Below, one piece after another: positions 1 through 5,517 of a DNA stretch of 7,066 bases. Below the pieces are notes generated by a model. The model saw only the letters and a list, made by a program, of their open reading frames with translations, was not told where the DNA came from and did not search any database. This DNA comes from Micromonosporaceae bacterium (GTDB lineage Bacteria > Actinomycetota > Actinomycetes > Mycobacteriales > Micromonosporaceae), in the NCBI GenBank assembly GCA_017354595.1, contig JAFMQQ010000159.1:1-7066 (forward strand), in the 5' to 3' direction. Both the position numbers and the translations under genes were made by a program. Within the stretch, counting starts at the first letter, position 1. Every line of letters begins with the position of its first letter.

Positions 1-2512
1 TCCCGATGACCGCCCAGACCCAGAACCTGCCATCGAACAAGGCCCACAGGGGCCGGGTGCCCGCCGGTTGGGGCAGGCCGGAGTTGAAGCAGGAGAAGAC
101 GGGACCGGCGGAGGTGTAGCCGGGTGAGGGTTGCGGATTGCCCGAGAGGTAGTACTTCATCTGGTCAGGTGTGCAGCTGTTGGTCGCCAGGCATATCTGT
201 GGGTACTTGTATGACTCGTAGACGGCCATCAGGCCGCCCTTGCCGGCATCGCTGGCCGGGTAGGCGGAGCCGATGTCGGGTTGGGCGGTGTTCTGGTACC
301 CGGCAGCGCCCGGCCCGAAGCCGGGCGGCGGCCCGCCGATTCCAATGTAGACACCCCAGAGGTTTATCTGGTTGTTGAAGAAGTTCCCGTTGCACGCGTC
401 CCGGCAGCCGTAGTTGCGCTGGTTCCACTTGTGCAGCGGCACCGGGCAGGCGTCCAGGTAGGTGAAGGTGACCGGGGTACCCGGGGCGACAACGGTGCCG
501 GCCCCGATGCTCTGGCTGTGTACCACATTGCACGCCGTGGTCTGCTCGGTATCCGAACCGTTGCAGGTCAGCAGCGCCGCCTGCAGCACCTGGCAGGCCT
601 GGACCGGGTTGGCGCCGTACAGGTTCGGTACCCCGGTCGAGCCGTAGTACTGCACCGTCACCGGCTGCGCCGGGTTCGCGCCCGCACCCGCCACCGGCGC
701 CTGCGCGACCACGACGCCATTGGCGGTGCCGGGCGGCGGGACGCCGATATTCGACGCGTTGCAGGCGAGGCCCGCCGCCGAGATGTACGCGCACGCGGCC
801 TGCCACGTCTGGCCCACCACCGCCGGCGTGCTCACCAGATCCGAGTAGTAGGTCAGGGTCACCGGCTTGCCGGTGTGCAGTGGCGTTCCGGCCGTTGGCG
901 CCTGCTGGTACACCACCGCGACCGCGGGGGCGTTGGGAGCAAGCGCGCCCGGCTGGCCGGTACAACCCAGTTGGACGGCCTGCAGCCCGGCGCACGCCTG
1001 GGTGAACTTCTCACCCACCACGTTCGGTACCGACGCCGGCCCGCGGTAGACCACGTTCACTGCCGAGCCACGGTTGACCGTGCTGCCCTGCGCCGGGTCG
1101 GCGGAGATCACCACGTCGGTCTGGCCGGTGCCGGTGTTGCTCGCCACGAACCGGCAGTCCAGCCCGGCCCGCTGGCAGGCCTGCCTGGCGGCTGCCCGGG
1201 TCAGCCCGACCAGCTTCGGCACGGTGACCCGCCTCGGGGGCTGCGGCTTCGGCTGGCTGGTCGTGGTATGGGGGGTGACCGTCGGCCCGGGCGGCAGGTT
1301 CGGCACGCCCGGCGGCTGGTTGGGCGGCTGGCTGGTGGAGGCGCTGGGTGCCGGGTCGCCGGTGGTCAACCCGTCGCCGTGGCCCTTGTCGATCGGGTCC
1401 GCGTTCCCGTTGGCGTCGAAGCTGATCATCTGGCGCTCGTACGGGTCGTTCACCCATACCCGGTCGCCCTGCACGCTGATCTGGAACTGGCTGGACGCCC
1501 CCCAGACATGCACCTTGCGCACCACCCGCAGCGTCGCGAGGTCCAGGATGGTCACCTGGCGCTTGGTGAAGTTGGGCAGGTACACCCGGCCGAAGGCGAC
1601 CACCGGGGCGCCGAACTGGTTGCCCGACTGGTCCGGCAGCACGACCTGCCGGACCTGGCCGGTGCTGAGGTCAGCCACGGCCAGATCCGCGTTGGATGCC
1701 ACCACCACCAGTTCCGGGTCGCCGTGGCTGCCCTCCACCGGGGGCGTCTCGGGCGCGGCGGCCAGACCCTCGCTGATCCCGGTGACCACCGGTACCAGCG
1801 CCGGGCCCTGGCCGTATCCGGTGCCCACCCCGGTGCTGCTGTCGTACACCACCGGGCGCCCACCGGCGAGGGTGAGCGTGACGTGGTCACCGGGGTGGGC
1901 GGCGCGCTGCTTGTCGCTCACCTTGTCCCCGGAGATCTGGAACAGGTCGCCGGTCGAGGAGTTGTAGGCCCACGCGGTGCCCGAGCCGTCCACGACCATC
2001 TGGTCGACCTTCTCCGGAGTGTCCACAGTGACCGGTGCCGTGCCGGCGCCATCCGGGAGCTGGCTCACCGTCCCGCCCTTCGGATCGAGCAGGTACGCCT
2101 TCCCGCCACCGGCGGACGCGGTGAGTCCGGGCGCGGCCGGAGCCTGCGGTACCGGCGCCGGGGCGAGCGTGTCGGTGGGCAGCCGGGTCACCTGGTGGGT
2201 GGTCGGGTCGACCACGATCACCGCACCGCTACCGTCCTGGGTCACCTGCAACTGCGTGCTGCCGTCGGTGGTGGAGTCCGACGGCGCCTCCGCGTCCACT
2301 CCGCGGCTGGCGGCGTTGACGTGCACCACCCGGTTGCCCTTCTGCACGTACCCGCCGTCGTCGGTGAGCACCACGTTCGCCGACTTGTACCCGCTGCCGA
2401 AGCCGACCGCGAGCGCCCCTGCGGCCAGTACCGCGGCCAGGCCGGCGCGCAGCACCAGGCGCCGGGACAACCGGAGCCGCAATCGTCGCAATCGGGGCAG
2501 GGGCAGCCGCAT
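1..2512 (-). CDS. Membrane-anchored propeller/PASTA-repeat extracytoplasmic protein (3' end outside window)
   Basis: An open frame of 837 codons runs from the ATG at 2512-2510 to the left edge without a stop, so the C-terminus is missing. GGGAGGA lies 3 nt before the ATG, and no ATG or GTG lies nearby upstream in frame. Order of parts: an Arg-rich cytoplasmic tail (1-18), a hydrophobic anchor (about 19-39), a region of short beta-like repeats about 45-395 (for example AYLLDPKGGTVSQL, ELVVVASNADLAVADLSTGQ) that resembles a YVTN/Vgb-type propeller, a Pro/Thr linker (about 396-430), four PASTA repeats (431-688) and a Cys/Trp/Tyr-rich domain (689 to at least 837). PASTA domains are known to bind peptidoglycan fragments or beta-lactams in PknB-type kinases; here there is no kinase domain. 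The C-terminal part has the spacing GYT.aG.vF...aGT.PLWaLF and FWVWA, faintly like DUF5648 repeats; that match is weak. The protein probably sits outside the membrane and touches the wall. The gene is divergent from the kinase operon. PASTA and anchor are secure, propeller is likely, ligand unknown. Confidence 0.88.
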   Translation of the reverse strand, partial: MRLPLPRLRRLRLRLSRRLVLRAGLAAVLAAGALAVGFGSGYKSANVVLTDDGGYVQKGNRVVHVNAASRGVDAEAPSDSTTDGSTQLQVTQDGSGAVIVVDPTTHQVTRLPTDTLAPAPVPQAPAAPGLTASAGGGKAYLLDPKGGTVSQLPDGAGTAPVTVDTPEKVDQMVVDGSGTAWAYNSSTGDLFQISGDKVSDKQRAAHPGDHVTLTLAGGRPVVYDSSTGVGTGYGQGPALVPVVTGISEGLAAAPETPPVEGSHGDPELVVVASNADLAVADLSTGQVRQVVLPDQSGNQFGAPVVAFGRVYLPNFTKRQVTILDLATLRVVRKVHVWGASSQFQISVQGDRVWVNDPYERQMISFDANGNADPIDKGHGDGLTTGDPAPSASTSQPPNQPPGVPNLPPGPTVTPHTTTSQPKPQPPRRVTVPKLVGLTRAAARQACQRAGLDCRFVASNTGTGQTDVVISADPAQGSTVNRGSAVNVVYRGPASVPNVVGEKFTQACAGLQAVQLGCTGQPGALAPNAPAVAVVYQQAPTAGTPLHTGKPVTLTYYSDLVSTPAVVGQTWQAACAYISAAGLACNASNIGVPPPGTANGVVVAQAPVAGAGANPAQPVTVQYYGSTGVPNLYGANPVQACQVLQAALLTCNGSDTEQTTACNVVHSQSIGAGTVVAPGTPVTFTYLDACPVPLHKWNQRNYGCRDACNGNFFNNQINLWGVYIGIGGPPPGFGPGAAGYQNTAQPDIGSAYPASDAGKGGLMAVYESYKYPQICLATNSCTPDQMKYYLSGNPQPSPGYTSAGPVFSCFNSGLPQPAGTRPLWALFDGRFWVWAVIG
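449..1222 (-). repeat. Four tandem PASTA repeats inside the divergent gene
   Basis: The repeats cover residues about 431-490, 495-558, 562-625 and 628-688. Each starts with a VP.(L/V)VG-type motif (VPKLVG, VPNVVG, TPAVVG, VPNLYG), continues into an Ala/Gln-rich helix, and ends with the P..G..V..G..V.(L/V).Y pattern typical of PASTA. All four have a Cys at repeat position 23; repeats 2-4 have a second at position 13 and repeat 1 at position 16. The helix cysteines suggest one disulfide per repeat, which fits an oxidising extracytoplasmic location. Repeat 4 has an extra Cys (residue 661) and a diverged first motif. Confidence 0.9.
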
Positions 2513-2515
2513 GAG

Positions 2516-2522
2516 TCCTCCC
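2516..2522 (-). promoter_or_regulatory. Ribosome binding site of the PASTA gene
   Basis: On the minus strand the sequence reads GGGAGGA followed by CTC and the ATG. This is a strong Shine-Dalgarno match at rather short spacing, and it fixes the start at 2512. Confidence 0.8.
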
Positions 2523-2543
2523 GGGGCAGGGGGTCGCCACGCC

Positions 2544-2582
2544 GTGCCGACCCCTGAGAAGCCGCGTTGTGCCGACCCTGAG
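2544..2582. repeat. Direct repeat pair GTGCCGACCC(C)TGAG
   Basis: Copy 1 is at 2544-2558 (GTGCCGACCCCTGAG) and copy 2 at 2569-2582 (GTGCCGACCCTGAG). They differ by one inserted C and start 25 bp apart, about two and a half helical turns. They lie 32-70 bp upstream of the PASTA gene start, where a repressor or attenuating factor could act. The function is not known. Confidence 0.6.
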
Positions 2583-2586
2583 GATA
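2581..2586 (-). promoter_or_regulatory. Candidate -10 element for the PASTA gene
   Basis: The minus strand reads TATCCT, which fits the TANNNT consensus common in actinobacteria. It would start transcription near 2574, with a leader of about 60 nt. No good -35 hexamer lies 17-18 bp upstream. The direct repeat at 2569-2582 would overlap the transcription start. Confidence 0.3.
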
Positions 2587-2595
2587 GGGCAAAGG

Positions 2596-2612
2596 CCCAC
2601 CAGGATGGTGGG
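2596..2612. repeat. 17-bp perfect inverted repeat, operator-like
   Basis: The sequence is CCCACCA, then GGA, then TGGTGGG: perfect 7-bp arms around a 3-bp centre. It sits in mid-intergenic DNA just upstream of the candidate minus-strand -10. The short spacer and lack of a T tract argue for a dimeric repressor or activator site and against a terminator. The cognate regulator is not identified. Confidence 0.55.
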
Positions 2613-2622
2613 GCGTATCGAT

Positions 2623-2661
2623 GGGAAGGGCTTCCCAGCCCGACGTCTGGGGAGGGCTTCC
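2623..2661. repeat. Direct repeat pair GGGRAGGGCTTCC, first copy palindromic
   Basis: Copy 1 (2623-2635) is GGGAAGGGCTTCC and, with the next base, forms the perfect palindrome GGGAAG-GG-CTTCCC (2623-2636). Copy 2 (2649-2661) is GGGGAGGGCTTCC, 12 of 13 identical, 26 bp downstream. Copy 2 ends just before the -35 region of the candidate kinase promoter, the usual place for an activator. Function is inferred from position only. Confidence 0.55.
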
Positions 2662-2687
2662 GATTTCGCGGTACCGCCGGGCCGGCC

Positions 2688-2693
2688 TAGCCT
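2688..2693 (+). promoter_or_regulatory. Candidate -10 element for the kinase operon
   Basis: TAGCCT fits TANNNT. The best -35 candidate, TTTCGC at 2664-2669 with an 18-bp spacer, is weak. Transcription would start near 2700, leaving a leader of about 60-70 nt before the leader ORF and about 140 nt before the kinase. Confidence 0.25.
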
Positions 2694-2697
2694 CGGT

Positions 2698-2714
2698 GGC
2701 CGGCCCGGCCGGCC
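2698..2714. repeat. GC palindrome GGCCGGCC-C-GGCCGGCC
   Basis: Two GGCCGGCC units flank a single C. The stretch lies in the presumed 5' leader of the kinase transcript and could fold. It may equally be low-complexity GC sequence, since GGCCGG is common across the window. Confidence 0.35.
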
Positions 2715-2751
2715 GCGGGTCCGGGCGCACCGCGCCGGTACCGAGCCGTCC

Positions 2752-2760
2752 AGGGGGGAG
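2752..2760 (+). promoter_or_regulatory. Strong ribosome binding site upstream of the leader ORF
   Basis: AGGGGGGAG is the best Shine-Dalgarno-like sequence on the plus strand before the kinase. It is 8 nt from the GTG at 2769 but about 80 nt from the kinase start, which has no such site of its own. This is the main reason for proposing the short leader ORF. Confidence 0.5.
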
Positions 2761-2762
2761 CG

Positions 2763-2773
2763 TCCACAGTGGA
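2763..2773. repeat. TCCACAGTGGA palindrome, copy 1
   Basis: A perfect 5-bp-arm palindrome around a central A. It contains the GTG start codon of the leader ORF (2769-2771). It is identical to the copy at 4526-4536. Confidence 0.55.
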
Positions 2774-2846
2774 ACGCGACAAGCGATTCATCTTCGCCGG
2801 GCGGACCGCCCCGGCCACCGGCCGGCCGGCACCGTGCGCGGGGTGA
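2769..2846 (+). CDS. Possible 25-aa leader peptide, translationally coupled to the kinase
   Basis: GTG at 2769 follows a strong ribosome binding site at good spacing and opens 25 codons ending in TGA at 2844-2846. The product begins VERDKRFIFAGR and continues Pro/Ala/Gly-rich; I recognise no family. Its stop overlaps the proposed kinase GTG (2843-2845) as GTGA, the same kind of junction used between the later genes of the operon. The role would be to deliver ribosomes to the kinase start; it might also act as a regulatory leader peptide. The alternative is that the ribosome binding site is chance and the kinase starts elsewhere. No codon-bias argument is possible at this length. Confidence 0.4.
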   Translation: MERDKRFIFAGRTAPATGRPAPCAG

Positions 2847-4540
2847 CGGAACGGCCCGGGCCGGTTATGGTACGCCCGTCCCAGCAGAAGCGGCGTGCAC
2901 CGCAAGGGCGCGCCCGAGCCAGCGGATCGGAGGCCGCGACGAGTACCCCCGTGCCGGAGGAGAGCGAGCTGCCCACCACCCCGCCGCGCACCGGTACGCC
3001 GGCTGGCCCGTTCGGCGTGGCGGCGCCCCGGCCGCTTGGCAGCGGGTACCTGCTGCTGGAGCTGATCGGCAGCGGGACCGGCGGCCACGTGTACCGGGCG
3101 ACCCGCCGTGCCGACGGGCAGACCGTCGCGGTCAAGGTACTGCGCCCCGAGCACCTCGGCGACCCGGAGATGGTGACCCGGTTCCTGCGCGAGCGGGCGG
3201 CGCTGCGCGCGGTGGACCATCCGAACCTGGTACGCGTCCAGGACCTGGTGGCCGAGGGCGACACGTTGGCGATCGTGATGGACTTCGTTGCCGGACCCAA
3301 CCTGCGCCAGCTGCTGACCCCGGACCGGGCGGGCCCCGCCCGGCACCGGCAGCCGGCCGGCGACGACCGGCCCGACCTGGATACCGGGTTGCGGCTGCTG
3401 GCCCAGCTCGCCGCGGCGCTGGGCGCGGTACACGAGGCCGGCATCGTGCACCGCGACGTGAAGCCGGAGAACGTGCTGGTGGTCCGGCGGGGTGGGCAGC
3501 CGTGGGCGCGGCTGACCGACTTCGGCATCGCCCGGATCCTGGACAGCCCGGCGGTGACCCGGGTCTCGCAACTGGTCGGTACGCCCGCGTACGTGGCGCC
3601 GGAGCTGGTCGCCGGGCGGGCGGCCGGCCCGGCCGTGGACGTGTACGCGCTCGGCGTGACCGGGTACGAGCTGCTCACCGGCGAGCGACCGTTCACCGCA
3701 CCGAGCACCCCGGAACTGCTGCGCGCCCACCTGGAGACGCCACCACCCCGGCCGTCGGGCCTGTCCGAGGCGGTCTGGCAGCTGCTGCGCGGCTGCCTGG
3801 CCAAGGACCCGGCGGACCGGCCGGCCGCGGCGCAGCTGCGCGCCGGGTTCGAGTCGCTGTACGGGCATGCCGGTGCGCTGCCCGGCAACGCCCCGCCGCC
3901 GCTGCCACCGACGCCACCCCCGCCGGTCGCTTCGTTGCTCGCCTCCCCGGTCGCCTCCCTGGTCGAGCAGGCGCAGCCGGGCGACGCTCCGGAGCCGGCC
4001 CCGGCGTACCCGCCCCCAGGCAATGCGGACGGGGTGCCCGAGGAGCTGCTGACCATGACCGCGCGGCGGCCGATGCCGGAGGCGCCGGCGGCACCGGTAC
4101 CGCACCGGCGCCGCTGGCCGCTGGTCGCCGCGCTGTGCGCGCTGGTACTGCTGGGTGCCGGGGCCGGGCTCTGGGTCGGGCACGCGCGTGGCGGCGCTAC
4201 CCCGAGTGCCGGCTCGACCAGCCAGTCGAGCCAGTTCGGCCTGGTCTGGCTGCCGGTCAACGTGAGCAGCCCCAAGGCCGGACAGATCCTGTTGCAGTTC
4301 ACCCCGCAGGCCAGCACGCCCGGGTTCAGCCAGTACCTGGTGTACGAGAACGGCAATCTGAAGAACAACAAAGGCACCCCGCTGCCGCCGCCGTACACGT
4401 ACTCCGGCCTGAACCGGGCCGGTCCGCACTACTGCTACCGGGTGGCCGCGCTGTTCAAGGTCGCGGAGCCGACCGTGGCCGCGCCCCGGCCGGTATGCCA
4501 CCCCGCGGACGGCAAGCCGACACCATCCACAGTGGAGTGA
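2843..4540 (+). CDS. Transmembrane Ser/Thr protein kinase with Fn3-like extracytoplasmic domain
   Basis: Counted from GTG 2843 the product has 565 residues. Residues 1-58 are a polar, Pro/Ser/Thr/Arg-rich tail. The Hanks-type kinase domain (about 67-340) is complete: glycine loop GSGTGGHV (76-83), ATP lysine K98 in AVKVL, helix-C E117, catalytic HRDVKPEN with D205 and N210, DFG at 226-228, APE at 252-254, and activation-loop S235, T239, S242 and T247 as possible autophosphorylation sites. A Pro/Ala-rich juxtamembrane linker follows, then one membrane helix (425-446), placing the C-terminus outside. The outer part (about 464-555) resembles a fibronectin type III domain: WLPVNV, GQILLQF, QYLVYENG, PPYTYSGL, YCYRVAAL, with C531 and C552 able to pair. 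No PASTA repeats are present, unlike PknB. The start is uncertain: GTG 2843 is chosen for its GTGA overlap with the leader ORF; ATG 2867 would give 557 residues. MoxR follows after 2 nt. Substrates are unknown; MoxR and DUF58 neighbours are candidates. Confidence 0.93.
   Translation: MTERPGPVMVRPSQQKRRAPQGRARASGSEAATSTPVPEESELPTTPPRTGTPAGPFGVAAPRPLGSGYLLLELIGSGTGGHVYRATRRADGQTVAVKVLRPEHLGDPEMVTRFLRERAALRAVDHPNLVRVQDLVAEGDTLAIVMDFVAGPNLRQLLTPDRAGPARHRQPAGDDRPDLDTGLRLLAQLAAALGAVHEAGIVHRDVKPENVLVVRRGGQPWARLTDFGIARILDSPAVTRVSQLVGTPAYVAPELVAGRAAGPAVDVYALGVTGYELLTGERPFTAPSTPELLRAHLETPPPRPSGLSEAVWQLLRGCLAKDPADRPAAAQLRAGFESLYGHAGALPGNAPPPLPPTPPPPVASLLASPVASLVEQAQPGDAPEPAPAYPPPGNADGVPEELLTMTARRPMPEAPAAPVPHRRRWPLVAALCALVLLGAGAGLWVGHARGGATPSAGSTSQSSQFGLVWLPVNVSSPKAGQILLQFTPQASTPGFSQYLVYENGNLKNNKGTPLPPPYTYSGLNRAGPHYCYRVAALFKVAEPTVAAPRPVCHPADGKPTPSTVE
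4526..4536. repeat. TCCACAGTGGA palindrome, copy 2
   Basis: An exact copy of the element at 2763-2773. It covers the last sense codons of the kinase and runs into the GTGGAG (4532-4537) that serves as the ribosome binding site of the MoxR gene, 5 nt before its ATG. Folding of this element could affect MoxR initiation. Confidence 0.55.
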
Positions 4541-4542
4541 CG

Positions 4543-5517
4543 ATGACGAAGCCGACTGACCCGGTCGAGTACTTCGCGATGACGTACGAGGCGGTACGCC
4601 GTCAGGTGGCTGGTGTGTTGCAGGGCAAGCCGGAGGCGGTCCGGTTGGCGTTGACCGGGCTGTTCGCCGGTGGGCACCTGCTGATCGAGGACGTACCGGG
4701 GGTCGGGAAGACCACGCTGGCCAAGGCGATCGCGGGGGCACTGGACGCCAGTTGGCAGCGGATCCAGTTCACTCCTGACCTGCTGCCGTCGGATATCACC
4801 GGTACCAACGTGTATGACCCGCGGGCCGGGACGTTCGACTTCCGGCCCGGGCCGGTCTTCGCCCACCTGGTGCTCGCCGATGAGATCAACCGTGCCTCCC
4901 CGAAGACCCAGTCGGCGCTGCTGGAGGTGATGGAGGAGCGGCAGGTCACTGTGGACGGTCGGGCGCATCCGGTACCGACGCCGTTCTGCGTGGTGGCCAC
5001 CCAGAACCCGGTGGATCTGGAGGGGACCTACCGGCTGCCCGAGGCGCAGCTGGACCGGTTCCTGCTGCGGATCACCATCGGGTACCCGTCGCAGGCGGCC
5101 GAGACCGGGATCCTGACCGGGCGGGTGGTCTCCGGCGCCCGCACCGCGGTGGCGGCCCAGCCGGTCTGCACCCTGGAGCAGGTGCGCTGGATGCGGGAGT
5201 ACACCGCCCGGGTGCACGTGGCCGACCCGGTCGCCGGCTACATCGCCGGGATCGCCCAGGCCACCCGGGGGCACCGCAGGTTGCGGCTGGGTGCCAGCCC
5301 CCGGGCCAGCCTGGCGCTGCTGTCGGCCGCCCAGGTGTGGGCCGCTGCCGAGGGTCGCGGCTACGTCACACCGGACGATGTGCAGGCCGTCGCCGAACCC
5401 GTGCTGGCGCACCGGCTGCTGGTCGACGCCGAAGCCGAGATCCAGGGCGTCCGCCCCACCGACATCCTGGCCGAGGTCCTGGGCACCGTCCCGGTACCCG
5501 CGCTGGACGCGGCATGA
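4543..5517 (+). CDS. MoxR-family AAA+ ATPase
   Basis: A 324-residue protein starting at ATG 4543, preceded by GTGGAG at 5-nt spacing, 2 nt after the kinase stop. It matches the usual length of MoxR proteins (about 310-350). Visible motifs: Walker A DVPGVGKTTLAK with K56; Walker B LVLADEIN with D113 and E114, followed by the hallmark RASPKTQSALLEVMEE; sensor 1 ATQNP with N155, then the MoxR signature GTYRLPEAQLDRF with arginine finger R172; sensor 2 GASPRAS with R254; and a C-terminal lid helix bundle (about 230-320). It is a cytosolic ATPase expected to form a hexamer. MoxR proteins are thought to act as chaperone-like remodelers on partners carrying VWA or DUF58 domains. Here the DUF58 partner overlaps its stop codon by ATGA. 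The actual substrate is unknown. All catalytic residues are present, so it should be active. Confidence 0.96.
   Translation: MTKPTDPVEYFAMTYEAVRRQVAGVLQGKPEAVRLALTGLFAGGHLLIEDVPGVGKTTLAKAIAGALDASWQRIQFTPDLLPSDITGTNVYDPRAGTFDFRPGPVFAHLVLADEINRASPKTQSALLEVMEERQVTVDGRAHPVPTPFCVVATQNPVDLEGTYRLPEAQLDRFLLRITIGYPSQAAETGILTGRVVSGARTAVAAQPVCTLEQVRWMREYTARVHVADPVAGYIAGIAQATRGHRRLRLGASPRASLALLSAAQVWAAAEGRGYVTPDDVQAVAEPVLAHRLLVDAEAEIQGVRPTDILAEVLGTVPVPALDAA

Larger units (their letters stand above)
2513..2842. promoter_or_regulatory. Divergent intergenic control region
   Basis: These 330 bases separate the minus-strand PASTA gene from the plus-strand kinase gene. No conserved protein is visible; the only plausible reading frame is a 25-codon leader ORF at its right end. 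The left two thirds (2544-2661) are less GC-rich than the coding flanks and hold two direct-repeat pairs and two inverted repeats, listed separately. Both promoters must lie here, but no strong sigma-A type -35/-10 pair is visible, so the promoters may need an activator or an alternative sigma factor. Confidence 0.75.

Noticed and set aside
125..370. Frameshift or sequence error in the C-terminal part of the PASTA gene
   Set aside because: The frame stays open to the window edge and the product keeps regular Cys and aromatic motifs, so rare codons are more likely due to origin than to error.
449..1222. PASTA array as a DNA-level tandem repeat or CRISPR-like array
   Set aside because: The repeats are similar only as protein; their DNA is diverged and there are no regular identical units with spacers.
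281..2557. 758-codon open frame on the plus strand
   Set aside because: It is antisense to the PASTA gene, rich in Arg/His/Gly/Val with no recognisable domain, and typical of shadow frames in GC-rich DNA. The minus-strand frame has a clear anchor and PASTA repeats.
2596..2612. Inverted repeat as a terminator between divergent genes
   Set aside because: The flanking genes diverge, so no transcript ends here, and there is no T tract. An operator role fits better.
2698..2714. GC palindrome as a transcription terminator
   Set aside because: No T-rich tract follows on either strand, the loop would be a single base, and it lies upstream of the operon it would block.
2621..2842. Kinase start at ATG 2621, adding 74 residues
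   Set aside because: The extension crosses the repeats and probable promoter of the control region, its translation looks non-coding, and it has no ribosome binding site.
2569..4542. Upstream extension of the MoxR frame
   Set aside because: This frame overlaps the kinase gene out of phase and encodes Arg/Gly/Ala-rich low-complexity sequence. MoxR homology starts at ATG 4543, which has a ribosome binding site.
2687..4741. 684-codon open frame on the minus strand over the kinase gene
   Set aside because: Low-complexity Arg/Pro/Gly translation with no motif. It lies opposite a kinase with all catalytic motifs intact.
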